Origin: Poecilobothrus nobilitatus
Taxonomy: Eukaryota > Arthropoda > Insecta > Diptera > Dolichopodidae
Length of the DNA stretch: 64,000 bases
Assembly (NCBI GenBank): GCA_947095535.1
Contig: OX352774.1
Coordinates: 65,968,416-66,032,415 of the forward strand
Reading direction: 5' to 3'
A program made the position numbers and the translations under genes. Positions 48,932 through 60,600 of the stretch are shown here, in pieces (positions within the stretch are counted from its first letter, which is position 1; every line of letters starts with the position of its first letter). The notes under the pieces are model-generated. The model did no database searches. It was not told the DNA's origin and saw only the letters and a list, made by a program, of their open reading frames with translations.

Positions 48932-50532
48932 TATTTTTTTTTATTTTTTTTATTTTTTTTTATTTATTTATTATTCACAGGTTCAAAAAAGTGCTTAGCA
49001 CTTGTGGCGAACCCCTTTGTTTTTATTACAATAATTAACACTTAAAACTAGGCAACAAAATTATTTTAATAACAATAAGTTCTTATATTATTATATAAAA
49101 AATTTTAATTAGGTAAAATATTTTTTTTTAATTTATGAAATACACAATTATAAAGAATTAGGTAGTCATAAGAAATTTTCTTAATAAGCGTTTAAATACG
49201 AGCATAGAGTCGGTGGATCTCACATGTATAGGCAAATTGTTGTGATTAGTAATAGCTGAAAAAATTATTGTGTTCGGAGCGAAATTTAAAACTGACAAAT
49301 TGTCTCTTCCCCTGGTATTATAGTTATGAACCTCACAAACCTTAGAAAGTTGTACCCCAGATTTAATTTTATCGTGAACCAACTTATAACATAGTATACA
49401 TAATTCGTAGACCTTTAATTTATCAACAGATAACAATTTTTCACTGTAAAGTGTGTTGGATGGGGTTAAAAGAGGTAAACGGTTTATTGCCTTTAATGCC
49501 TTATTTTGCAAAACTTGTATTTCACGTAATTTATAAGCGGGAGAACTCGACCATATTGAATTTAGATAAATAAACTGGGAATGTATATGTGCGAAATATA
49601 TATTGTATAGAGTCGATTTTGGAAGAATGTAGCGCTGTCTATATAAAGCTGCTACGTACGGAATAGTTTTATTTTTAACATGGTCAATGTGATAGGTCCA
49701 TTTCAAATTTTTATCTATATATAGACCGAGATACTTAATAAGATCAGTTCCCTGAAGGATTTCACCATTCACAATTATTCTGAAATTATTTGGTACAGGT
49801 TTTTTTAACACCATATATTTGGTTTTATTTATATTAATTTTTAATTTGTTATTGGTGAAATATTCATGTAATGTATTTAAATCAGTTTGCATGCTTTCAT
49901 ACGCAGCTGCCATAGAATCTTCACTGTAAACCAGCAACACATCATCAGCATACAAAATTATAGTTCCTTTGCAGGAGAGTTCAAAAATGTCATTTATGTA
50001 TACTACAAATAATAAGGGACCCAATATGGAGCCCTGCGGCCCTGAAAAAAGGTGTATTTTTTTACCAAATTAACATCACTGTTAATTTCACCAATTTGAA
50101 CATATTGTTTCCTATTGGTAAGGTACGAATTTATATATTGTACGGCGTCATTTGAAAAGTGCGCTGCTTTAAGTTTCATTAGAAGAATGTCATGATCAAT
50201 TGAATCAAATGCCTTTTGGAGATCAATACTTATTAATGAAGTTATTTTGTTTCTAGACATTGACTCCTGAATCATGTTTATAACTTCGATGCAGGCTGAA
50301 GTCGTACTTGATAATGGAATAAATCCAAACTGGTTCTTACTAACGAAATTGGTCTTCGCAAAATGTGTCCACATTTGATCAAAGATAATTCGTTCAAATG
50401 GTTTCGAAATTACTGAAAAATTAATAAAAAATTTTCTTTTAAAACACTTAAGTGATTCACATATACTTAAGTATATTCCTATTATAGATTTTAAACCTTT
50501 TAAACCCATGTTTAAAAAGTTCATTGAAATCA
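48932..50532 (-). mobile_element. 5'-truncated non-LTR retrotransposon (LINE) with 9-bp TSD
   Basis: The element lies on the minus strand between two copies of TTCAAATTA (48923-48931 and 50533-50541). It contains the 3' two-thirds of a reverse transcriptase ORF, then a 3' UTR with a hairpin-like word (AAGTGCTAAGCACTT, around 48990-49005), and ends in an A-rich tail made of AATAAATAAAT and poly-A units. The endonuclease domain and the front of the RT domain are missing, the usual result of incomplete target-primed reverse transcription. The flanking TSD confirms insertion as a truncated copy. Confidence 0.92.
49158..50532 (-). pseudogene. Reverse transcriptase of a Jockey/CR1-type LINE, truncated and frameshifted
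   Basis: The reverse transcriptase would copy element RNA at a nicked target. Reading from 50.44 kb down, the first frame shows KPFERIIFDQM, KNQFGF and IDLQKAFDSIDHDILL, which carries the first catalytic aspartate. After a frameshift near 50040 the second frame shows GPQGSILGPLLF, and YADD at 49941-49952 with the other two catalytic aspartates. The thumb and C-terminal part continue to FLMTT and a stop at 49158. The C-terminal HNYNTR motif is common in insect LINE proteins. About 460 codons remain; intact members are around twice that or more and begin with an endonuclease. The front end (50440-50532) does not align well with the family. The shift and truncation make it non-functional, although the catalytic motifs themselves are preserved. 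Confidence 0.93.
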
Positions 50533-51727
50533 TTCAAATTAAGAGAAAAAAAAATATATAATAAATTTTTATTTGGTTATTTGAACTCTAGTTACAAAAA
50601 AAAAAGGCAAGAAAATTACATTTTAATTATAAACTTCCTCAATAGTTGGTTGCACCTTAAAACAAAAAAATTCTTGCACCAAATATTTTAGCACCATAAC
50701 AAAATGTTCCTTCTAGGTGTATAAAAATGTTAAAAACAAAAAAAAAAAAATTAAAAATTAAAACAAATCACGTACGTATAACTTCTCACCGCCAGATCAT
50801 TAATTTTCTTACCTGGTATATTTTTTTTTATTTTTTATTATTTTCTTATTTCGGTTTTTGAACATAAGTATTTTTACTTTTGCTTCTTTTGATTTTAACT
50901 TATTACTTACCATTATTTCACACATGTATAGGTATGTATATAAACCCCTTAGCAGTATGTCAATTTTAATATTACACTCATATAAGAATAATTATTTGCT
51001 ATTTTTTGTTTTTTTTTTTTTTAAATAGTATTATCTTACCTAACGAACCAAAGTGAATAAAACTTCTTTAATAGTTATTTTTTATATTATACAATATTAA
51101 ATCTCAATTATACACGAATACAACACTGGGGTGTTAAAAAATAAACTCTATTTTTTTATCAATCATAGTATGAATGTATAAAAATAAACATTGATAGCAA
51201 ATCATATAGATTTGAAGGTCGAATTCTTCGAAGTTCATATATATATATATATATACTCTTAAAGTTAATTCATATAAAAATGATGGGGGGGGGTTTTTTT
51301 TTGTTTTAAAATACTTAATTTAAAAAAAAACACATTTTTGTCGTTGTAAAATTTTAAAAGTCACACGTTTATGTTAAGTTATGTTAAGGTTGCAATACTA
51401 GCTACTATAACATTTTACTATTGATTAAATTTATTTTTAAAGTTTTTTATTCAATTCATTTTATCGATTCATTATTATGATATGAAAATTTATATTTTGT
51501 TGGTTTATAAGTATGCACCTAGTAATTTTAAATTTGGAACTACATTCGACAGAAAAGTTTGGTATTATTTTACACACAGTTGTGTATTAATCAATTTTTT
51601 TGTTTTTATATTTCAGCTCTAAAGTTATTTTAAAATAATTAGTTAGCTATTTAATTCTATGTTAACCGGTTACTTAATGATTATTTTATTTAGAATTGCC
51701 ATACAAATTAAAGAAATAAACTATTAG

Positions 51728-51905
51728 CCATATCATGTTAGACTTATAATACATATCGGCAAAATTTGTTACCAAATTAAAGCTCGAACTCTAGAAGTTT
51801 TAATTTCATTTTGACACAGGAAGCTATTTATCATAGTTGTTTATCTTTTTGAATCCTAAATTTCATGATTCGAACACCAATTGAATGACAAATTTTAGTG
51901 AGACT
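51728..51905. repeat. Diverged direct repeat, right copy
   Basis: Matches 47935-48125 in order and orientation: CCATATCATGTTAGA, AAAATTTGTTACCAAATTA, AGCTCGAAC, TTTTAATTTCATTTTGACACA and ACAAATTTTAGTG. Class unknown; no coding capacity. Confidence 0.55.
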
Positions 51906-51962
51906 TATGATACTAACATGATAATGATATGGGTGTATAACTTCCGGTATACGGTAGGAGAA

Positions 51963-52014
51963 TATAATCTTCCAGCAGTTAAATGTTTACCTTTTTAACT
52001 GCTGGAAGATTATA
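51963..52014. repeat. Perfect 21-bp inverted repeat with 10-nt loop
   Basis: Bases 51963-51983 are the exact reverse complement of 51994-52014, separated by a 10-nt loop (51984-51993). The stem core is CTTCCAGCAGTTAA, with several G-C pairs, which is unusual for an A+T-rich region. No other copy was seen in the window. It could be a palindromic insertion, a small structured RNA locus or a template-switch product. There is no gene context to choose between these. Confidence 0.85.
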
Positions 52015-52203
52015 AATGTAAATATAGTGGGTAAATGTAAGTGAACTACTAAGTAAATGTAGTGAATTTTCGAATTGTAAGTATTTTTTTGAACTTTGAA
52101 CAAAAGTTTTTATCTTAATTATCTGAAAAACTTATTTAGGTACTAAGATAGTTATTTAGATAAATGAGTACTTTCGGTTGTCGTGATGATCTCTTCTACT
52201 TTT

Positions 52204-52393
52204 GGGACCTAAATGGCCTAGTGAGTAAGAGCGTATAACATACGCTGTAAACAACGAGGGAGTGTGGGTTCGTGTTACACACACGTCGTAAGAGTTATTT
52301 CCCCTTACCACATGTACAGCCACGTCTGAAAAGGAAAGGCTGTGTAATTTGCTTGTTACATTTATATGGCAGGGACATACACAAAAAAAAAAT
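52204..52393 (+). mobile_element. tRNA-derived SINE, copy 3
   Basis: The plus strand shows an A box (TGGCCTAGTGAG, 52214-52225) and a degenerate B box (GGTTCGTGTTA, 52267-52277). The family body follows (CAGCCACGTCTGAAAAGGAA) and then a poly-A tail. It is flanked by a perfect 10-bp TSD, TTCTACTTTT, at 52194-52203 and 52394-52403. Together with copies 1 and 2 this defines the length (about 180-195 bp) and the ends of the family. Confidence 0.9.
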
Positions 52394-52403
52394 TTCTACT
52401 TTT

Positions 52404-53582
52404 TACTATTAAATTAGTTTTAAAATTTTTTCTTTTGATTTACGTTTCAATTGGTGAAATAATCAACAATTTTATATTATAAACCACTGACGTGATAATT
52501 TAAAACTATTGAAAGGAGGAGGGATAAGCGCATAATTAATTTAGATTTCACATTAAGTTAATTTCGATTTCGCAAAGTTAATAATTTAGATTTCGCATTT
52601 TTTTTTTTGTTTTTATAATCAAAAATTTTGATTTAAAATTGCGAACCTGATCTGAAATTTAAAGATAATCGATAATACATACATGATCACACATGAGTCA
52701 TTCTAAGAATTCTGAAAAAAAAGGGATCATACCGTTCAGCTTTTTTGCACACAATTGTTTAAAAAAAGTGAAATAACTAATTTCATTTCATTTTGATTTA
52801 ATGGTGGTAAATATGCACATGAATATATTTTATTTTCACCTGTGCATACTTACTTGCCATCTATTAATCAAAATAAATACCTAGTAAACATTTTTGAACC
52901 AATAACCATAAACAATCAATGATGACTAATCGATAATTATATGTAAAGTATGTTTGTGCATAATAAAAACATAAAAAAAATTTTCTTAACTCTTAACAAA
53001 ATCAAAAATCAACTTTTCAACAGGTTTTTAAAATAAAAATCGATTTACAATAATTTTTTACTTTTATATTATTCTTTTTATTTTTTCTTTTGTCTTTTTC
53101 TTTTATATGGTCGGAAATGCAAAATTACTATAATAATATTCGTACTTAAAATATATTATACAGAAAGAGAGAGTAAATAAAACAAGCCGATCAACTTATT
53201 ACTTGGAGACTGGTTTTTATGTTTTTATATTTGTTTTTTTTTTTGTTGGGGAAAAAACTGAGAGAAAAAATACACTAGGAAAAAATATATTATAATCAAT
53301 TTTACTTATATTTATGTAGCTGTTTTTTATCAGTATAAAATATTGGAAACACCAGTAATTAAATAAGTTATTTCTACTGATAGCTAACAATAAAACTGCG
53401 CTTTTAATAAAATAACTAGTTAGTTTCGAATTTGAATTTTGTTGTCAGCTGTTAAATTGGGAACGATCAGTAAAATCACTTTTTTTTTTATCAGTAAAAA
53501 CATAAACAAATTTTTTATCAGTATCCTAGATGATAGCAATGGTAGTTTTCTTTGTTAAATAGAAAATCCAAAAAGTTAATAA
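52404..53582. other. Gene-free A+T-rich stretch
   Basis: No feature is supported apart from poly-A/T tracts. Confidence 0.55.
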
Positions 53583-53830
53583 ATATTGTTGTTGTTATTG
53601 TTGTTTGGAGACGGATATAGATAACTATCCTTACACCACCTAGGTTCAGCGACCAGTTATTTATTCCAAATGCATGATACCCTTTGCTTATCAGTTAATG
53701 GCCGTAAAGAATTGAACTATGGTCCCCTATTCCTTTATATGCCGGGTCAATCTCCCTCACTTCGAAGAGAGCTTCACAGTAGCCCTCTCTCAAGGTCACC
53801 TGTCTACGACCTCTATACATTTCCGTGTTG
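53583..53830 (-). repeat. Probable LINE 3' end fragment with CAA/CAATAA tail
   Basis: A G+C-rich island of about 250 bp ends, on the minus strand, in AACAACAATAACAACAAC. Short TTAATAA words flank it (53576-53582 and about 53842-53848) and could be a TSD, but the flanks are too A+T-rich to be sure. The sequence CCTTACACCACCTAGG near its tail resembles the block at 18253-18380. No protein domain is present. Confidence 0.42.
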
Positions 53831-53848
53831 CCTCTTATATTAATAACT

Positions 53849-56244
53849 AATTAAAGAACTCCACGTACACTGTATAAATATAAAAATCGTATTAAGTAGT
53901 AATTTTTTAATTAAGTATGTATAATCAGGTTTTATTAACTACAGAAAATATTTTAAGTTTAATAAAAAGTTTACTGCGCGAGTTTGCCTACAAAGTCGTG
54001 TTTTTGAAGTCTTGTGGGTAATTTCAATAAATCGTTAACTAATTTTTAAATACTTACACAAAGTTTTTTGATTTTTGTACACCTAACTAGACTTAAGCTT
54101 CAATCTACTTCAATTAGGTACTTAAAATACTGGGAATTTTTTTTTTTACTGATATGCAGGTTTTTTTTACTGACAGGAATTTTCCCTCAAATAGAATACT
54201 TACTCTATATATCATATACATACATATAAAACAAAATCTATACTTATTTACAAGTAAGAATACCGTCACTTAAATAATTACTGTAAATTTTGAAATTTAT
54301 ACTGATCAAAAAAAAAATATAAACAAAATATAACAAAAATTTATCGATAACACAAAGGAATTCTTTGATATTTTATATGTGACCTTACAAACTGTAATTA
54401 TTAAGGTATGAGTTTCACTGATAATTTAAATTTTTAACTTAATTCACCTTTTTATTTACTTTGAATTTTATAAATAAACAATAATTTGATTGATTTTTTT
54501 TTTGTATTAATATTTAAAAAGAAAATAATAAGTACATATACATATATAATAAGTATACCTATATAAAAAAAATCGGAACAATGATAAAATAACACAATCA
54601 TGAAAAGTTATTGTATCGAAAGCAACTTTTTTTTTTTTTGTAGGTATTAACAATATTATAATTGTTTCCTGCATTGATTGACTCCCTATTATAACTATAA
54701 ATTAGTTTTTTTTTTTTTTTTGATAAAGTTATTTCAGAAAACAAAAATGAAATAAAACAATTAAATAACCTTTCAATTGTCACGTTTTTTACTTTGACCT
54801 AACTATTCTATGTGTTGTACTGTTGTTGTCTGTCTAAAAAAAAAAACAAAAAAAAACCACCATAATGATAAAGCAATTTGATGACATAACCAACGATTTT
54901 TTATTATTTTTTCTTTTAAATTTTTTTTTATTATTTATTTTGTTCTTGACATTAACCAATTTCTTTGAATTTCCCACCAGAGTCCAGTCAATCAGTCAGT
55001 GTGCCCAAATCATTTTTTTTTCTCCTTTCTTTCGTTCATCCATCAGGTAATATTCAACGAAATAAACGGGTGGTCTTCTTCATATTTTATTATGAACATA
55101 CATATACTTATACATACTACTTAATATATATACTCGTATATAGATATATCTATATATATACATACATATATTTCAAACATACATTTCATATTCAGACATA
55201 CATTTCATATTTTATTTTCGATAAAAAAAAAAAAAGAAGAGCAATAAACAATTGCAAATGTCTGGTAAATTGACCACGATCTTTAAAAAAAAAAATGCAA
55301 AAAATACCAAAATTTATGTTATTTATGTACTTTTGTTTGTATATACATTTATAAGTTTTGTATTGTATTTTGACTAAAAGACGAACGATGACATCCAGCT
55401 GTTATGGCAACAATAATTTGATTTGATTGAAAAAATGTCTCACAATAAATAAAAAAAAAATCGGCTTTAAAAAAGAAAACAACGTGTGTACAAGTTGGTT
55501 GCATTGGGATGGGATATGTACATATACCTATATATACTGACTTATTGTATCCATGATAATATTATGTGTTGCCTTCAAACAAATTAAATTAAAAAAAAAA
55601 CCTTAAATAAGTATATTTATTGCATCACGTAGGTTCGTTCTCTTGGTTCAATTTATTTGTTTTGTTTTTTTTTTTTTTAGTAATTTGCTTTTGTAAAATT
55701 TTTTATTTATTTATTTTTTTTTTAGCATGTTAATGTAAAAAAAAATCAATATAACAGTTCAAAAGACTACAATCGGCTTTTATTAAAAACAAAAAACAAA
55801 TTTAAATAGAAAAAATAAATAATAAATATACTTAGTTAATTTTTGTACTTATTGTTAAAAAATTAAAGGTTTGCAAATCTTTTTAAATTAAAAAGAAGAT
55901 ACATTTGTACTTATTATATATATGTATATACATACATATATATGTAAGTATATGTAATAAATATTCTTAGAAATTATAACTTTATTTACAGCTCAATATC
56001 ACTTTAAAGATAATTATTTGTTTATTTTATATAAAAACAAAAGACTCTTTTCAACCGTTTACTGTTATGTAGTTTATATTGTAAATTTGTTGGATTTTTC
56101 TTGAAGTTCCAATTAAAGACACTCGAATTTTTTTTTTTTTTTGGATAATTAAACAATTTTTCTTAACGGGGTTGTACTATGTATATTTTATTAGTTGCTT
56201 TTTTTTTTAATTATCTATCAGCATATAGATAATATATACCTACC
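53849..56244. other. Gene-free stretch
   Basis: No gene is supported. The open frames at 54865-55273 translate A/T tracts and a G+C-richer patch (CCACCAGAGTCCAGTCAATC, near 54975) ending in CATCAG-GTAATA at about 55046. That looks splice-like but lacks supporting signals. (TA)n tracts occur at 55130-55160 and 55918-55950. Confidence 0.5.
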
Positions 56245-56625
56245 TTTTTATTTTAACTAAAGACATTTTTACTATAATTGAAGACATTTTTACTTAAAGT
56301 GAAGAAATCTTTACTTTAAATAAAGCTTTTTTTACTTTAAGTGAAAACATTTGTAATAAAAGTTAAAGTACAAAACTACATATAACTAGTATAAATATAT
56401 ATATACATATATGTTTATAAATATCTGATTCATAAATATAAGGCCCCCAATACTTATATATGTATTACATAAATTAAATATATTTATACCTATACATTTA
56501 TAGTTAACATAAATTAATGAAGTAAAGATTCTTCATTTAAAATAAAAATATCTAAACTTAAAGTAAAGATGTCTTCAATTAAAGTAAAAAAGTGTTGCGT
56601 TAAATTAAAAAATGTACATACCTAT
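56245..56625. mobile_element. Foldback-type element, copy 3
   Basis: The left arm (56250-56370) contains about five units related to GAAGACATTTTTACTTTAAGT. The right arm (56520-56610) contains their inverse (TTAAAGTAAAGATGTCTTCA and similar). A (TA)-rich centre separates the arms. It is the longest intact copy of the family in this window. No ORF. Confidence 0.65.
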
Positions 56626-56718
56626 AGGTAATACAAATAGATGGGAAGGAAGGTCCCAGTCAAAAATTTTTAGTATACCATTACCAAAGTATCTTAATTA
56701 ATAATAGCAACAGTCATA

Positions 56719-57618
56719 TATTGGGTTTTCCCTTAGGGGGATGATACAATTTAAAAATTAAAAAAAAAACATAAATTATTCAGTAGACCAAAATTTTTTT
56801 TTATTTGAAAGGTTACATTATGCCATTATGTATGGAAAATAACATCTTTCAGAATATAACCACCACGACTTCTCCGTACGTACTGCATTCTGTCAACCCA
56901 ATTTTTCATCATTTTTCACATAAATTTGACTGTATTTCATCAATAGCACATTCAATGTTGATTTTTAATTGCTCAATTGTTGTTGAATTATCAGCATAAA
57001 CTTGTGACTTAACATATCCACAAAAAAAGAAATCACAAGGCGTTAAATCACACGGCCTGGGAGGATATTTAACTGGACCATTTCTTGAGATAATTTCATC
57101 ACCAAATTTTGTTTTCAATAAATCGATTGTTAAGGTGGCACCGTCTTGTTGAAACTACATCTTCCAGATTATTCTCGACAACGGCAGGAAAAAAAAATCA
57201 TTTAACATTGTTCTGTATCGTTCTCCATTGATTGTTACTCTTCGACCATTTTCTTTAAAGAAATATGCCACAGCATGAATTGCACACCACACAGTGACTT
57301 TGTCTGGATGTAATTGTGTCTGAATAGTTTCGTGTGGATTTTCATTACTACAAATTCTGCAATTCTGTTTGTTTACATAACCATTTAACCAGAAATGAGC
57401 TTCAAAATTTTTCGATAAAAATGTGGTCATCAAATGAGTATTGATTTTGATAAAACAATTTAACAATTTCTAAATGTTGTTGAAGCATGTTTCTTTCCAT
57501 GATTAAATGGCATAGCCTACTGAACACAAATGATATAAGAAATGTCAAAAAATAATGCGCAGTATTACCATTATAACCATTTTAAATTGTATCATTCGCT
57601 TTGGAAAAAGCTATATAT
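56719..57618 (-). mobile_element. Decayed Tc1/mariner-superfamily element
   Basis: A 16-bp perfect inverted repeat, ATGATACAATTTAAAA, lies at 56741-56756 and (inverted) at 57580-57595. It is flanked outward by weaker inverted similarity (TATTGGGTTTTCCC against TATAGCTTTTTCC), which places the ends near 56719 and 57618, with TA-rich target sequence beyond. The transposase remnant lies between the repeats on the minus strand. The element is about 0.9 kb. Part of the N-terminal coding region has been deleted, so it is a non-autonomous remnant. Confidence 0.88.
56826..57500 (-). pseudogene. Tc1/mariner-type DDE transposase, internally deleted and broken
   Basis: The intact enzyme would cut and join transposon ends. 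Reading from ATG at 57500, the first residues are MERNMLQQHLEIVKLFYQ, matching a transposase N-terminus. After about 22 residues the frame changes and most of the helix-turn-helix DNA-binding region is missing. The next frame resumes at the catalytic domain (EAHFWLNGYVNKQNCR), where the usual SDEAHF carries F in place of the first catalytic D. An in-frame TAG at 57155-57157 stands where W is normal, just before FQQDGAT (second D kept). PPRPCDLTPCDFF holds the third acidic site. A last frameshift after LCEK (56909) displaces an otherwise intact tail, RRSRGGYILKDVIFHT, ending at TAA 56826. At least four disabling lesions make function impossible. Confidence 0.93.
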
Positions 57619-60600
57619 ATATAGTTATATAATGTATCAAAATTATACCAATTGTTAAAAATGCATTGCACATATATACAAGTAACTATATTATGTACAT
57701 AGACAATAGCGACCCAGCCAAATGCTTTTCTGAGAAACTTATTAAAACTATATTTACTTACAGTGAGTAGACTAAAAATAAATCAGTACTTACACTTAAC
57801 GATAATTTGTATAACTAAGATGATAACCAATCTAGGTTACGTATATGCTATGTTAGAACTATTTCCATATATACTTTTAGGTTTTTAAATCTATTCTTTA
57901 TTAATGCATTTTTGCAAATCAATTAAATCAATCATTGAGAGTTAGGTTAGCGATTAGGTTAAAAAATAAAATAAGTAAGTATTTGATGTTAAAATTTATT
58001 TTTATATAAGTAAGTAATAATATACATTTAAATTATATAATTTAAAATTGCCAATTAAAAATTATATCACATTCAGTGTCTTACTCCCAAAAAAAAAAAA
58101 ATTTCCAATTCATTTAAACAGAAATTTTCCTTTAAATTAAATAAAAAAAAAATAATAAAAAAATGTATACTTACTTACTAACTAATGTATGTACATAATA
58201 CATATATTATTATATATATAAATTTAAATTTAATTTTTTGGAAAATAATTTATTAAACCTTTTATATATAATAATATTTAATCTTTTTTCAGTTCATTTG
58301 TTATTAAGGAATTCTAAATGAAAATGCTACAAAAACTGTAACTTAATATCATAATATTAAAAAGAAACAATATCTTACATATATATATGTCTGTATATAG
58401 ATAGGTAGTCCTATGTATTTACAGATTTCATTGAATTTTTTAATATAAGAATGTAAATAAAAAAAAAAATTACTCTTCTGTCTCTTTTTAATATTATTTG
58501 TTTATTTTGTTTTTTTTTTTTAAATATCAAAGACTTTAATATTAAAATTGTACTAATGGCAATAACACATAGTTATATGTATGGATGTGTATACAGGGTG
58601 TTTCCTAATATTCGCTTTAATTTTTTGAAGTCATTTTGCATAATTTTTCATACATGATCTAGAAATGACGTCATGGTGCACATTTATTAAAACTAAAAAA
58701 AAAAAATGAATGAAAAATTTAATTTAAACCTCCCATTCTTCAAAACTAGAGATACTCATAAGTATCTATGCAGCATAGTGGGGTAGTTAGTTAAAAAAAC
58801 ATATATACATAATATATATATACAAGTAGATATTTTTATTATTAACAACCCAGCAGACAATTCGATCAGAATTGGTCGTTTCATTTCGCTATATTATTTT
58901 CTAAATATACATGTCGCTTGCTCAAGAACCAGACGAGAATTGTGTTGACGACAATAACTTCTTCAATAGGGAAATGATGTTTTACACTTATAGAAGTTAT
59001 CGTCCTATACGATAATGGAATCCTTTTCGCAACAGATATATTATATCATCTGCTATAGAATAGCATATATATACATATATAGAAATTTTATCCATACACA
59101 CATGTGCATATATATAATACATACTTGTAGGTATTTTTGTGTAAAAACATTTTTAATATCAAATAAAAAATTTAATGACATAATGTTTACTTTTTTTTTT
59201 TTTTTTTTTATAAGTATATAAGTATAGATATATTCTATATTTATCTCTATCTAACTTTTGTATCTTCAATTTTTTGTAAAGAATAAAAAATCTGTAGATT
59301 TGTTTTTTTTTTAATTTTAAATTTCTGTAAGTAGTACCATACATATATGAATGAAAGAAAAGATAATAATTTTTTGTTGTTGTTTTTTTGTTGTTTTATA
59401 GACAACTTTTTTATTTTAAATGTCTTATTTGACAGGATTCAACGAACTGAACTCATTTGGAAAAATATAAATGCTATCACCTTATGATTTCTTTTATTTA
59501 TAATTTTTTTTTGTTTTTTGTTTCTAAAAAGTTTTTATAAGTGTTTACTGCATTTATACATAATAAAATAAATTCCTATGGATATATGATTATAATCGAC
59601 ATTTTAACTAAACTTTTATTTTTAAATTAATACAATAATACTTAATAGATTGTAATTTAGAAAATAATAAAAAAGGATGATATTTAAGTACAAATAGGAA
59701 TAATCATTTTATTGTAACACTTAAACAAATTAAAAATAAAAAAAGATGAAATTTTATTTGCTCTTATGGAAAGTATGTACATACATAGGAAGACGAGTTA
59801 ATTTCATTTTCATTTCGTTTTGATTGTTGATTTTAAGAATAGCCTCTCCTTTTTATAACAAAAGAAATCCTATAGGACAGCTCTGTTTGTTTTCTCATGC
59901 CTTCTCTTTTTCTTTGTACAATAGACTATTTGATCTTTTCGAGATATTTCCATGACATATGATGTTATAAGATTTCTGAAAATAACAAAAAAGATAGAAA
60001 AAGAAAGCAAAAATCATGGTTCGTTTTTAATCAAACAAAAATTTAAATTTCATCTTTGGAATATTACATTAATTACTAGTTTAAAATGAATTTCTGTCTG
60101 TCTGTGCGGGGCCTGTCTCTTAACAAACCTTCTTTCTTCATAACTAAACATCTCTTGATAAATCGTTCTTCGTTATTTTTTATTAAAACTTTTGTTCGGG
60201 TACAACGCGTAGGTTATTCGAACCGTTTTTTGGGTCAATCATAGTTAGCTTTTTTACTAAACCGTGGTTTTAATTAAGCTCTACTCCAAATAAGTTCTAG
60301 TCCCTTAACAACACTTAATGTCGATGTCGATTATATTTTGCTTCTTTTTTTAATTATTTCGCAAGTTTAGGATATTAAAAAAACTTTGCAATATCGATTT
60401 CATCAACGCAAATAATCTCTCAAAAATTGTGAAAAAGGTTTCTCAATAATGGTAGCAAGATTGCCATTTATTTAAAAAACAATTTCATAGAATTCACAAA
60501 ATATTAATTTTGAAAATAACGCGCAAAATCTCGATTGATAGTTTTTACAACCACATCCTTTTTAAACCAAACAATTGTGTTGAAACCTTTGTTACGGAAA

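Noticed and set aside
58911..59015. 34-codon ORF beginning MSLAQEPDEN
   Set aside because: Composition is coding-like, but it overlaps an inverted repeat (GACGACAATAACTTCT facing AGAAGTTATCGTC), which suggests a hairpin element; no domain was recognised.
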